In this document: positions 54,775 through 63,774 of the stretch, one piece after another | Layout: every line of letters begins with the position of its first letter | Numbering within the stretch: position 1 is the stretch's first letter | Source: Pseudomonas sp. | GTDB taxonomy: Bacteria; Pseudomonadota; Gammaproteobacteria; Pseudomonadales; Pseudomonadaceae | Direction of reading: 5' to 3' | Length of the DNA: 64,000 nucleotides | Assembly (NCBI RefSeq): GCF_002796985.1 | Contig: NZ_PEKX01000018.1 | Coordinates: 186,001-250,000 of the forward strand | The notes under the pieces: generated by a model | Told to the model about the DNA's origin: nothing | Seen by the model: the letters and a program-made list of their open reading frames with translations, nothing else | Database searches by the model: none | Made by a program: the position numbers and the translations under genes

Positions 54775-55243
54775 TGTCCGTCTCTCTCTGGAGCTTCAAA
54801 CCGTAGGTCGCTCCAGCCCTTCCGGCGTCTTCTCGACGCCCTGAGGAAAGGCCGGGGCAACCCGCCAATTCCTCCCCTGGTGTTGCTTAATTCGTTGCGC
54901 CCGCCCGCGTCTATTTTGCGTGGGTCGGGTGGTGTTGCCGTTGCTTCGGCGCGAGGGCTTTCCCTCACCCCAGCCCTCTCCCAAAGGGAGAGGGGGTATC
55001 CGTGCTGGCTGCTGTTTTCGTGCTAGCCGGCTGACGCTGTAGTGCCCAAGTGCTCGGACGGTCCCCTCTCCCTCTGGGAGAGGGTTAGGGTGAGGGGCTT
55101 CGTGGCCCACTGCGAACTCCCTGCTCGGGTAGGGCGAATAACGCGAAGCGTTATCCGCCGTGGTTTCGTGCCAGACCTTCCGGCGGATAACCCGTTCCGG
55201 GTTATGCGCCCTACGGCAGTTCGCTACGGAGACGGGCGCTGCT
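54775..55243. repeat. 469-bp algL-algI gap filled with repeats
   Basis: No gene. It holds two hairpins, CCCTCTCCC-AAA-GGGAGAGGG at 54974-54994 and CCCTCTCCC-TCT-GGGAGAGGG at 55064-55084, with flanks TCCCTCACCCC on one side and TTAGGGTGAGGGG on the other, so the pair 54961-55097 is an inverted repeat. Next to it is a GTAGGGCG palindrome (55129-55214). In P. aeruginosa algL and algI are close together, so the gap looks like insertion of repeats. Confidence 0.8.
55129..55214. repeat. GTAGGGCG-type palindrome inside the alginate operon
   Basis: GTAGGGCGAATAACGCG at the left, CGGGTTATGCGCCCTAC at the right and the GGCGGATAACCCG core. Same family as 41521, 48733 and 49374. It lies 30 bases past the algL stop. 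Confidence 0.82.
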
Positions 55244-56386
55244 TCAGCTCCCCGCCCCCTGACGGTTGAAAACCTTGGTCACTTCACCCCCCAGGCGGAA
55301 GCTGTTGAACGGCTCCATCTTCTTCTTCCAGTCCTGGGTTTTCGGTGCGCAGCTGTAGAGCGCGCAGTAGGGTTCCAGCCAGGCGAACTTGCTGTCCTCC
55401 TTCAGGTCGGTCATGTCCTGGTCGTTGCCGGTTTTCTCGTCGAAGGCGTCCTGGTCGTCCACGCCTTGCATCACGCGGTTGGCCAGGCGTTGCAGGGCAC
55501 CGTTGTTTTCCTGGCGCAGGTCGACGCCGTTCACCTGGGCGAAGGCGGCGATCATGGCCAGTGGCGGCAGCGAGTAGTTGTGGTACGACAGCGCGCGCTG
55601 GCGGCGCTTGAGTTCGTTGGGCAGGTAGCCGTCGTTGTCCACCTGGTTGGCGGCGACCTTGAATTCCTGCACCGACCAGTCGAACAGGTCGCGGCGGTTG
55701 GTCACCACGGCGGTGGACATCACCGACCAGGCGGCCCAGTAGGAGTGGTTGTTGATCTTCTTCAGCGGCAGGTCGCTCCAGTCACGCACCACCTGGCTGC
55801 CCAGGGTGCTGAACCAGTTCTCGATCTCCTTCGACTGCTCGCCGTAGGCCGCCAGCGGGCGGCTGCTGGAGAACTTCAGGCGCATGTAGGAGGACGACAG
55901 GCTGCCCAGCGCCCATTTGCGCATGGACTTGCCGGTGTGGTTGTAGTCGCTGCTCTCCAGTGCGCCGGCTTTGGCCCACGAATCCAACCAGCTCATCGCG
56001 CAGTCCAGGTCGCCCTTGTTGCCGCTGCGCATGTACTGGGTGATGAGCTTGCTGGCGCCGCGCTCCATGTCGGTGATGTCCTTGATCTGGCTGCGGAACC
56101 GCTTTTCGGCGTCGGTATTGAGCGTCGAGCGTGCCGAATCCGAGCCTTCGTACTTGCTGGTGAACTGCAGGCTGCCGGTGTACGGCGTCGGCGGGGTAGG
56201 GCAGCGGTCCGCATCCTTCTTGCTGCCCTTGTCGCCGACGGCGGAGAAGTAGCCCGGTGGCGGCATCAGGTCGGCGGCGTAGGTAGTGCTCTCGCCACCG
56301 AACAGAGCGCCGAGCACGGCGATGGTCAGGCCGATGCGGGCGACCACGGGGGTCTTGATCTTGCGTAGGCTGGGCATGGTGTTCAT
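55244..56386 (-). CDS. algL: Alginate lyase AlgL
   Basis: A 380-residue periplasmic polysaccharide lyase of the PL5 type that cleaves mannuronate-rich alginate trapped in the periplasm. A signal peptide precedes ADLMPPPGYFSAVGDKGS; KYEGSDSARSTLN and the catalytic motif NNHSYWAAWSVMSTAVV (about 205-220) are present. The ATG at 56386 is given; ATG 56377 has a better-spaced GAGGG and may be the true start. 8 bases from algX. Confidence 0.95.
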   Translation of the reverse strand: MNTMPSLRKIKTPVVARIGLTIAVLGALFGGESTTYAADLMPPPGYFSAVGDKGSKKDADRCPTPPTPYTGSLQFTSKYEGSDSARSTLNTDAEKRFRSQIKDITDMERGASKLITQYMRSGNKGDLDCAMSWLDSWAKAGALESSDYNHTGKSMRKWALGSLSSSYMRLKFSSSRPLAAYGEQSKEIENWFSTLGSQVVRDWSDLPLKKINNHSYWAAWSVMSTAVVTNRRDLFDWSVQEFKVAANQVDNDGYLPNELKRRQRALSYHNYSLPPLAMIAAFAQVNGVDLRQENNGALQRLANRVMQGVDDQDAFDEKTGNDQDMTDLKEDSKFAWLEPYCALYSCAPKTQDWKKKMEPFNSFRLGGEVTKVFNRQGAGS

Positions 56387-56394
56387 CCCTCGCT

Positions 56395-57807
56395 TCAGTT
56401 GGCGGCCACATCGGCCGACTTGGCTTTGGGCGTCTGACAGAGCTTGGCCTCGACTTCCAGGCCCGCCGGCATGTCGTCCGGCGCCTCGATCTCCAGGGAG
56501 AGGAACTGCTGGTTCGACCAGTCTTCGTCGTTGCGCAGTTCGAAGACGTAGCGTCCGCCGGTATCCACGGCCTTGGACTGCTCGATCTTCAACTGCTCGC
56601 GACGACCGTTCATGTACCAGATGGTGTTCTTGAGCTCGTGCACGCCGGGGTCGGAGTAGGTGACGTCGGCGGTGTAGCTGCCCGAGCGGATCGGCAGGGC
56701 GCCGCTGTTGAGCAACACCTCGTTGCTGCCCGCGTGCAGCTTGACCTTGCGGCTGATGGCCGGCTTGCCGTCGGCGCAGCCGTTGTCCACCAGCGGCATG
56801 GCCTGGCGGTAGAAACTCTTCTGCGCCATGTCGTAGTGGGTGGCGAATTCCCAGATGAGGATCTTCGGCGGCTTGTCGTGGAATTCCTTGCTGGTCATGT
56901 AGGCCAGCAGGGAGCTGTCGAAGCCGCCGCCGGACACCGCGTTGTTGAGCACATCGACCTTGCCGAATTCTTCGAGGAAGCCAGCGAAGTTGTAGGCCGG
57001 GCCGCTGTTGGAAGTGCCCACCAGCGCGACCTGGGCGTCGCCGCCTTCACCGAACAGGTCGCCGCCGCCCGAATCGCCCACCGGCTCGGTCTCGAAGCGG
57101 TCGACGTACTGCGGCGCGTAGCTGCTGCCGCACAGTTGCGCGGCGGCCTTGTGGAAGGTGCCCAGCTTGGACAGCAGGCCCACACGCTTGCTCTCGAATT
57201 CCTTCTTGGGAATGTCGTTGTAGGCGGGGATTTCCTTCAGCGTCTGCGCCACGATCTTCGCGCTGCGCATGGCGCCGTACGGCGTCCAGTGGTGGTCGCC
57301 CTTGAAGTAGTAGGGGTGCTCGTCCTTCTCGTCGAACAGCGGCGAGAAGTCCGGGGTGTAGATGCCGGCCTTGCGGAACTGGGCGATGGCGGCCTGGTAG
57401 TTCTGCTTGGCCAGCTCGTAGTTGAAGCTGGCCTTCTCCTGCGGGTTGAGCTTTTCGCGGTTCACCAGGCCACGGGTGGGCTGGTAGACCACGACCAGGT
57501 CGATGCCCTTGCGCTTGAGTTCATCGCGCAGTTGCTTGAGCTCGCGCCAGCCTTCGGCGCTGGTACCGAAGTCGGTGCGCAGGTCGTAGGTGGTGCGGAA
57601 CAGCCAGTCGCCCTGGGCCGGCACCAGATGGGTGAAGAAGCCCAGGTACTTGGTGTTGTACGCCGCCTCGTTGGCGGCGGTGGGGCACAGCCCGGCGGCC
57701 GGCTGCGCGGAATAGCTCGGCGCGTCGGCGGCGCTGGCCTGGTGGGCGAGCAGCAGGGCGGCGGTGAGGCCCGACAGGCGCAGTAGGTTGATGGTCAGGT
57801 TCTTCAT
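56395..57807 (-). CDS. algX: Alginate acetyltransferase/periplasmic scaffold AlgX
   Basis: A 470-residue periplasmic protein with a signal peptide (LLRLSGLTAALLLAHQASAAD). The SGNH-like domain carries DHHW in FKGDHHWTPYGAMRSAK (about 173-189) and the Ser in ALVGTSNSGPAYNFAGF (about 265-281), followed by a C-terminal carbohydrate-binding module. AlgX both acetylates mannuronate and is needed in the export complex. It is paralogous in core to AlgJ (same motif order, different anchor). 13 bases from algG. Confidence 0.96.
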   Translation of the reverse strand: MKNLTINLLRLSGLTAALLLAHQASAADAPSYSAQPAAGLCPTAANEAAYNTKYLGFFTHLVPAQGDWLFRTTYDLRTDFGTSAEGWRELKQLRDELKRKGIDLVVVYQPTRGLVNREKLNPQEKASFNYELAKQNYQAAIAQFRKAGIYTPDFSPLFDEKDEHPYYFKGDHHWTPYGAMRSAKIVAQTLKEIPAYNDIPKKEFESKRVGLLSKLGTFHKAAAQLCGSSYAPQYVDRFETEPVGDSGGGDLFGEGGDAQVALVGTSNSGPAYNFAGFLEEFGKVDVLNNAVSGGGFDSSLLAYMTSKEFHDKPPKILIWEFATHYDMAQKSFYRQAMPLVDNGCADGKPAISRKVKLHAGSNEVLLNSGALPIRSGSYTADVTYSDPGVHELKNTIWYMNGRREQLKIEQSKAVDTGGRYVFELRNDEDWSNQQFLSLEIEAPDDMPAGLEVEAKLCQTPKAKSADVAAN

Positions 57808-57820
57808 GATTGTCGGGTCC

Positions 57821-59485
57821 TCAGTTTTGCAGTTCGGCCTGGCTTTCGACGGGGTCGATCAGCACCGCGCGTTGCTGGCGTACCAGCAGGTCCAGGATCT
57901 GGTCCTGCTTCTCGCCGAGCACGCCGTTGAAGGAGATGCCGGAGGATTTGGTCGGGCCGAGCATGGCCACCTTGTAGAGCTCCAGCGACAGCGGCGAATC
58001 CACAGACAGCGGGCCTGAGCCGTTGCCGGCCAGCTTGCCGCCGACCACGATCAGCGAAACCTTGGTGTCGAAGGGGTCGAGGTCGATGTTGCGGTCGGTG
58101 TCGGAGAGGTCCTTGATGTGGCCGTACACGCCCATCAGCTGGTTGCCGGCCGCGAGGTTCTCGTAGAGGCGGATGTTCACGCTGTTGCGGATGCGGATGC
58201 CGTGGCGCCGGTTGGCCAGCACCTGGTTGCCGTAGAGGAGGTTGTCGCCCGACTCGTAGAGCGTGATGCCGTCGGAGTGGTTGCGGTACACCTCGTTGTA
58301 GGCCACCAGGTTGCGCTCGGAATTACGGTCGAGGACGATCCCGGAGAGGTGGTTGTCGTAGGTCTTGTTGTTGAAGACCCAACTGTCGTTGACCTCGCGG
58401 GAGACGATGATGCCGTGCTTCTTCTTCGTCCCGTGGACGGTGTTCTCGGCGATGATCAGGCGGTGCGAGCGGTCATGCGGGTCGATGCCGTAGACGATGT
58501 TGTTCTTGTAGGTGTTGCCGCGCACCACCAGGTCGTCGGCCTCGTAGCAGTAGAAGCCGTACCAGGCGTCCTCGAAGGTCGAGCCGATCACCCAGCCTTT
58601 GGGGCGCGGGCGCTTCATGGTCTTGTCCATGCCCGGGCTGTACTGCGAGATGGAGATGCCGTAGGCCTTGGAGGCGTTGTAGCCGAAGCTGGTGAAGTGG
58701 CTGTTCACCAGGTACGCCTCGGCGCCGCCCCAGGAGATCAGGAAGGGGCGGAATTCGTTGGGGGTCTTGTACCAGGCCGGTTCTTTCTTCGCTTCGTTCC
58801 AGGCGGTGACCTTGGTGTCACGCACGAACAGCTTGCCGTCGTTGACCAGGAACGAACCACGGTCCTGGGACAGGCGCAGTTCCTTGACCTTGCCGTCGAT
58901 CTCCAGGGTTGCGCCCTGGCTGACGACGATGGGCAGGCGGGCAATGAACACGCCCGGCTCGACCTGCTCCAGCGCGGTCTTGGGCAGCTTGCCGGCCAGC
59001 TCCGCGAGGTTGACGTAGCCACCGTCGATGAAGATCGCCTGGGGCATCTGGCGCTGGCGCTTCACCCACTCGGCGAGACGGTTCTTGCCGCCGGTGAATT
59101 CCTTCAGCGGCTGCTGCTGGACCATGCGCTGGACCTGCGCCTTGCCGCGCTTGTTGCGCTCGATCTTCTTCTCCACCGCCTCGGCGGTGTAGCCGGAGAG
59201 GTCGGGCAGCTTGGGCGGCTCCAGGTGCAACGGCTCGCTGGGAGCGGCGGTCACGGTGTAGTTGCCGGACTCCTTCAGCGTCTGGGTATGGCCCGGCTCG
59301 TTGCCCGGTTGTTCTGCCGGGGCCTTTTCGCCCTCGGCGGTCTTGCCGTCGGCCTTCTTCGCATGGGCGCTGCTGGCTTCGGCCTTGGCCGCGGGCTGCG
59401 CCGCCCAGGCCGGTGCGCTGGCGCTGAGCAGGCCGCCGAGCAGCAGGGCGGTCAGCGGCAGGGCGTGTATCGGGTGGCGGTTCAT
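57821..59485 (-). CDS. algG: Mannuronan C5-epimerase AlgG
   Basis: A 554-residue periplasmic enzyme that converts mannuronate to guluronate in the polymer. Signal peptide (LPLTALLLGGLLSASAPAWAAQ), then a charged Ala/Lys/Glu linker of about 45 residues that looks longer than in P. aeruginosa AlgG, then a right-handed beta helix with NNIVYGIDPHDRSHRLIIAENTVHG, whose DPHD motif holds the catalytic His. The ATG at 59485 follows AAGGAG. Confidence 0.95.
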   Translation of the reverse strand: MNRHPIHALPLTALLLGGLLSASAPAWAAQPAAKAEASSAHAKKADGKTAEGEKAPAEQPGNEPGHTQTLKESGNYTVTAAPSEPLHLEPPKLPDLSGYTAEAVEKKIERNKRGKAQVQRMVQQQPLKEFTGGKNRLAEWVKRQRQMPQAIFIDGGYVNLAELAGKLPKTALEQVEPGVFIARLPIVVSQGATLEIDGKVKELRLSQDRGSFLVNDGKLFVRDTKVTAWNEAKKEPAWYKTPNEFRPFLISWGGAEAYLVNSHFTSFGYNASKAYGISISQYSPGMDKTMKRPRPKGWVIGSTFEDAWYGFYCYEADDLVVRGNTYKNNIVYGIDPHDRSHRLIIAENTVHGTKKKHGIIVSREVNDSWVFNNKTYDNHLSGIVLDRNSERNLVAYNEVYRNHSDGITLYESGDNLLYGNQVLANRRHGIRIRNSVNIRLYENLAAGNQLMGVYGHIKDLSDTDRNIDLDPFDTKVSLIVVGGKLAGNGSGPLSVDSPLSLELYKVAMLGPTKSSGISFNGVLGEKQDQILDLLVRQQRAVLIDPVESQAELQN

Positions 59486-59589
59486 GGCCGTGTCTCCTTG
59501 CGCGCGGGCCCCCACCGGATACCCGGCCACGCAGCGAGTGCGGCGTGCGGCGAGCTTGGGAATCGGGTGGAGGGTCATCGCTACAGTCC
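59486..59589. other. algE-algG gap
   Basis: 104 bases without a gene. An internal promoter upstream of algG has been reported in P. aeruginosa to my recollection; none is evident here beyond the good algG ribosome site. Confidence 0.4.
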
Positions 59590-61128
59590 TCAGAAGTGCC
59601 AGATCACATCGACGAAGGCGTGGTGCATGGTCGAGTCGACGTGGCTGCCGTAGGCGTCGCCGGGCTTGAACACGCCGCCGCGGAAGCGGATCAGCGCCGA
59701 CGGCTCGTCGATCGCCTGGCTCATGGAGGCCGGCAGCAGGCCCTGCTTGAAGTACTTGGTGACGACCAGGTCGACTTCCTGGCCGACGTCCTTGGAGTCG
59801 TTGACCATCGGTGCGCTGATGCCGCTGTTGCCGATGTCCGCGTCACCGTCCACGCGGCGGAACTTGTTGTAGATGACGCTGGCGTCGTAGTCGTCGCGTA
59901 GCTGCCAGGAGCCGAACAGGGTGGCGGCTTCAAGGTTCGATAGTTCGCCGCGGAACGCTTCGCCGAAGCGGTGTGCGCGGGCACGGGTGCCGGTGAAGTT
60001 GGAGCGGTTGCTCTCCAGGCCCGTCTGTTCGAACTGGTCTTCGCCGTTCTTGCCGCCACCGCTGCCTCGGGCGTAGGCGCCGCCGACGCGCCATTGCTCG
60101 TCGATGTTCCAGCGCAGGCCCAGGTCGGCGCCGTAGGCATCCACGTCGCCACTCTGCTTGCCGGTAGCGACGCGCTCGCCGTCCACCGGGACTGTGGTCA
60201 GGCCGTCGCGGTTGCCGGTCAGCCAGGTGGCGCTGGCCCAGTAGTTGATGGGCATTTGCGAGCGCCAGTTGTAGCCGTCGCCGTTGGCCTCGATGCCGAC
60301 CCAGGTGAGGTCGCCGGTGGAACGCTTGTCCAGCGAGTCGACGGTGTCGCCCGGGTCCGGCAGGCTGCCGCTGTCGTCGGAGTGGTGCAGGCGCAGACCC
60401 ACCCAGTGCTGGGGCATCCACTGCGTGGAGATATCGCCGAAGACGTGGGTGCGGTCCTTGTCGTCCGGTGCCAGGTCGGTGATGTCGGTGCGGTAGTCGG
60501 AGAAGCGCTGTGCGGCGCCGACGTGGGCACGCAGGAGGGTGGTGTCGAAGGTCCAGTTCAGGGCTTCGATGTTGGTGTCCTGCCACATGCCGCTGTCTTC
60601 GCGCAGACGCTGGCGACCGAAGCGCAGGTGCTCGCCGGGGTACTGGGTGAGGCCGGCGTAGTCCACCCAGAACTCGCGCAGGGCGAGGTAGGCATCGTCG
60701 GGTTCGCGCTTGTTGTCGCTGCGGCCGCTGCTGGTGTTGTTGACGTCGTCGTTCTGCAGGGTGTCGGTCTGGATGGTGTCAGTGGCGGCGACCGCCTGGC
60801 CCATCACATACGCGCTCCAGTCGCCCCACTGGCCGAAGGCCCAGGGACGAACGTCGAGGCCGATACCGTTGAGGTCGCCGCCGTGGGCGGTGCCCAGGTC
60901 GCGGTCATCTTCGGATTCGGCGGTCACCTTGATGTCGAGGCCGAAATTCTTCGGCGGCTCTTCCGCCGCGTGGGCGAGGCTGCCGAACAGGGTGCCGGCG
61001 AGGCTCAGGCCGGCACCGAACATGATGGGGAACAGACGGGCGCGGCGGACAGCGGTAGCCAGGGCGCGCGGCTGAACTCCATCGACGAGAGCAAACAGCG
61101 GGGTGGTCATCGAGTCGGTGCGCTTCAT
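59590..61128 (-). CDS. algE: Alginate export outer-membrane porin AlgE
   Basis: A 512-residue beta-barrel exporter. After a signal region, NFGLDIKVTAESEDDRDLGTAHGGDLNGIGLDVRPWAFGQWGDWSAYVMGQAVAATDTIQTDTL and the terminal strand HHAFVDVIWHF match AlgE, an 18-strand pore. The N-terminus before the cleavage site (near LAHAAEEPP) is about 55 residues from ATG 61128, longer than a normal signal peptide; an internal Met at 61110 has no ribosome site. It overlaps algK by 4 bases. Confidence 0.95.
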   Translation of the reverse strand: MKRTDSMTTPLFALVDGVQPRALATAVRRARLFPIMFGAGLSLAGTLFGSLAHAAEEPPKNFGLDIKVTAESEDDRDLGTAHGGDLNGIGLDVRPWAFGQWGDWSAYVMGQAVAATDTIQTDTLQNDDVNNTSSGRSDNKREPDDAYLALREFWVDYAGLTQYPGEHLRFGRQRLREDSGMWQDTNIEALNWTFDTTLLRAHVGAAQRFSDYRTDITDLAPDDKDRTHVFGDISTQWMPQHWVGLRLHHSDDSGSLPDPGDTVDSLDKRSTGDLTWVGIEANGDGYNWRSQMPINYWASATWLTGNRDGLTTVPVDGERVATGKQSGDVDAYGADLGLRWNIDEQWRVGGAYARGSGGGKNGEDQFEQTGLESNRSNFTGTRARAHRFGEAFRGELSNLEAATLFGSWQLRDDYDASVIYNKFRRVDGDADIGNSGISAPMVNDSKDVGQEVDLVVTKYFKQGLLPASMSQAIDEPSALIRFRGGVFKPGDAYGSHVDSTMHHAFVDVIWHF

Positions 61129-62534
61129 AGGTTTTCTTGTTCCTGGTTGTTCTGCAGAAGGCTGACGGTGGCTTGCCAGTTGGCGCCCCGAGCCTGTTCT
61201 TCGCGCTTGAGCAGTTGCTGGGCCGCACTGCGGTCGGCCGGCTGGATCTGCGGTTCGAGCTGCGCCATCAGGTCGCTGGCGGTGGGCACCTGCTGGCGCT
61301 GGGCGAGCTGGCCGAAGACGTAGGCGTTGACCAGGTTCGGGCGCACGCCACGGCCTTGCGAATAGAGTTGGGCGAGGGCCATGTCGGCGCTGGCCTGCCC
61401 TGCGCGCGCGGCGATCAGCAGGTGGTCGACCGCCTTCTGCGGGTAGACCTGGCCGAGGAAGCCACGGCGATAGATCTGGCCCAGGTAGTAGTGCGCCTGG
61501 GGCTCGGTGGCGGCGGCCTTGAGCAGGTGCTGCTCGGCTTTCTGTGGCTCCTGCGGGGCCCACTTGCCGTCGTAGTAGAGGCGCCCGAGCAGCAGCTCGG
61601 CGCGCGGCTGGGCGGCGTCCTGGGCCTTTTTCAGGTACTCCAGCATCTGGTCGAGGTCGCCCAGGTCGGGGTTGTCGTACTGCAGCTTGGCCAGGCTGAC
61701 CCAGGCGGCCGGGTAGGTCGGTGCGATCTCGTTGAGCAGTGCCTGCGCGGCCTGCGGGTCGGCGGTGCCGATGTTCGGGTCGGCCAGTACGCCGGCTACC
61801 GATTCGACGCGCTCGGACGGCACGCGGCCGGCCTTCCAGCCTGCCTTGAGCGCTTCGATGTGGGCCTTCTGCTTATCCGCGTTGCCCTGCTTCTGGTACA
61901 CGGTGGCCAGTTCCATCCAGCACACGTCCATGCGGTTCAGCCAGCGCTGGCAGACCTGCTCGACTTCGCCCAGGTGCTGGTCGTAGGTGCCCTGGGTGCG
62001 GTACAGGATGATCTGCGCCAGGTCCGCCTGCGGCAGGCCCTGGGCGCGCCACTGGTCGATGCGCTGCTGCGGGTTCACGTTCGGCCAGGCCTGCGGGTAT
62101 TGCAGGTAGAGGACGATCAGCGGCACCAGCGCGCTGTCCTCGCCTTCGTTGAAGGCGCGGCTCAGCAGTTGCTCGGCTTCGCGGTGCTCGGCGTCGGTGC
62201 CGCCGGGCTTGGCCGCCAGCCATTTGCCCAGGCGGGCACGGGCACGCGGGGAGCTCTCGGCCGCTTCGCGGTAGAGCTTCTCGGCGCGGGCCTGTTCGGC
62301 GGGGTCGCCGGTGGCGGTCTGCATGTCCGCCAGTCCGACCTGTGCGTCGGCATAACCCATGGTGGCCAGGGCCTGGAAGTTGGCCTGGGCGGTGGCGATA
62401 TCGCCGCGCTCCAGGGCTTCCTGGGCCAGACGCTGGTCGGGCAGGCCGGCGCAGCCGGCGGCTGCGGCGATGGCCAGTGCCAATCCAAGGTGTCGGACCA
62501 GGTGTGGGGCAAGTCCAGGGACAGGTCGATTCAT
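61125..62534 (-). CDS. algK: Alginate secretion TPR/Sel1 lipoprotein AlgK
   Basis: A 469-residue outer-membrane lipoprotein with a lipobox (LAIAAAAGC, Cys near 28) and about ten Sel1/TPR-like repeats, for example ADAQVGLADMQTATGDPAEQARAEKLYREAAE. It helps place AlgE and organises the periplasmic part of the secretion complex. It overlaps algE by 4 bases and follows alg44 by 13. Confidence 0.95.
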   Translation of the reverse strand: MNRPVPGLAPHLVRHLGLALAIAAAAGCAGLPDQRLAQEALERGDIATAQANFQALATMGYADAQVGLADMQTATGDPAEQARAEKLYREAAESSPRARARLGKWLAAKPGGTDAEHREAEQLLSRAFNEGEDSALVPLIVLYLQYPQAWPNVNPQQRIDQWRAQGLPQADLAQIILYRTQGTYDQHLGEVEQVCQRWLNRMDVCWMELATVYQKQGNADKQKAHIEALKAGWKAGRVPSERVESVAGVLADPNIGTADPQAAQALLNEIAPTYPAAWVSLAKLQYDNPDLGDLDQMLEYLKKAQDAAQPRAELLLGRLYYDGKWAPQEPQKAEQHLLKAAATEPQAHYYLGQIYRRGFLGQVYPQKAVDHLLIAARAGQASADMALAQLYSQGRGVRPNLVNAYVFGQLAQRQQVPTASDLMAQLEPQIQPADRSAAQQLLKREEQARGANWQATVSLLQNNQEQENL

Positions 62535-62547
62535 GCGGGCAGTCCTC

Positions 62548-63723
62548 TTAGCGGGCGGTGGCCAGGGCCATTGCCTTGTTCAGCAGGGTGCGGCCCGGCA
62601 GGCCGCCGATGCTGACTTCAGTCGGGCGGCCAGCCAGCTGGCTGTCGAGCGGCTGGTCGGGGGTGATCTGCACACGGATTTCCGAGGACAGGTCACCGTC
62701 CACCGGCGCGGTGCGCAGGATGCGGCCGCCGCGTACTTCGCTGTCGCCGGCGACCTGGAAGTTCACGTGGGTGCCGGGGGAAAGCTCGGCGGCGTTGCGG
62801 TAGGGGAAGCGCGCTTCGACGGTGGCGGTGCTGTCACGCGGGGTCAGGGTGAAGATCACGTCGCCCTTGTTGGCGAACTGGCCGTTGGCGACGCGCTGCT
62901 CGACCACGCGGCAGTCGCACGGGCTGGTCAGGGTGCCCTTCATCTGGTGGCCGAAGAGCTTCTCGATGTTGCTCGGGTTGAGCTGCTCTTCGGTCAGGTT
63001 GCCCTTGAGCAGGTCCAGCAGGTTGGCGGAGAAGGAGGCGATCGGCGCACCCTTGGCGACTTCGGCGCCGGGCTCCACCAGGCTTTCCACGGTGCCTTCG
63101 CGGGGCATGGTGATCTGCTGGTTGGCCACGCTGACCACGCCCGAGTCGGCATGGGTGACGAAGTACAGGTTGTAGATCTGGTTGAGGATCACCGCGAAGG
63201 CGCCGACGCCGACCACGAAGATCGCGGTGCTCACGGTGACCGCGCGGAAGCGCCCGAAGAAGCCCATGCCGCCGGAGCCTGCGCCGTGCTTGCGGGCCTT
63301 GGTGAAGTTCTCGCGTTGCAGGGTGTTGAGCATGTCGCCGACGCTGACCACTTCACCGGCCAGGTAGGAGGTGATCAGGTAGCGCAGGGCGGCGATCTCG
63401 CGCGGCTTCAGGTGCTGGAACTCGCAGCCGACGCGGGCGCTATCACGGTCGTACGAGCGCACCTGGAATTCCACTTCCAGGGAGAAGCTGATGCTGTCGA
63501 TCTGGAACAACAGCTTGCCCTTGTGCAGATCGCCGACCTGCACCGGGGTGCTGTTGCTGGGCGTGGTGAAGGCGAAGCCACCGGCGGACAGGTCCAGCAG
63601 ACGGGCGTCGACGCCCTCGCGGTGCGATCCGATATAGCGGATGCGGGCGGGCAGCTTGACCCGTGCGTGCTGGCGCTGGGCTTCGGATTCATGCACGACA
63701 TTGACGTTGACGGCGGTATTCAT
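62548..63723 (-). CDS. alg44: c-di-GMP-binding alginate co-polymerase Alg44
   Basis: A 391-residue inner-membrane protein. The N-terminal PilZ domain (about 14-120) shows the c-di-GMP motif RQHARVKLPARIRY and DLSAGGFAF (DxSxxG). A single helix (about 160-185, FRAVTVSTAIFVVGVGAFAVIL) leads to a periplasmic HlyD-like domain with VANQQITMPREGTVESLVEPGAEVAKGAPIASF. c-di-GMP binding switches on the Alg8 polymerase. Start ATG 63723. It follows alg8 by 51 bases. Confidence 0.96.
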   Translation of the reverse strand: MNTAVNVNVVHESEAQRQHARVKLPARIRYIGSHREGVDARLLDLSAGGFAFTTPSNSTPVQVGDLHKGKLLFQIDSISFSLEVEFQVRSYDRDSARVGCEFQHLKPREIAALRYLITSYLAGEVVSVGDMLNTLQRENFTKARKHGAGSGGMGFFGRFRAVTVSTAIFVVGVGAFAVILNQIYNLYFVTHADSGVVSVANQQITMPREGTVESLVEPGAEVAKGAPIASFSANLLDLLKGNLTEEQLNPSNIEKLFGHQMKGTLTSPCDCRVVEQRVANGQFANKGDVIFTLTPRDSTATVEARFPYRNAAELSPGTHVNFQVAGDSEVRGGRILRTAPVDGDLSSEIRVQITPDQPLDSQLAGRPTEVSIGGLPGRTLLNKAMALATAR

Positions 63724-63774
63724 GAGGTCGAGTCCTGTTCGTAGCTAATAGGGAGTCGTGGCTAAAGAGAGTCT

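Noticed and set aside
54961..55097. Pair of hairpins in the algL-algI gap as a transcription terminator
   Set aside because: No T-tract on the minus strand; they match a dispersed repeat family. A weak attenuator effect remains possible.
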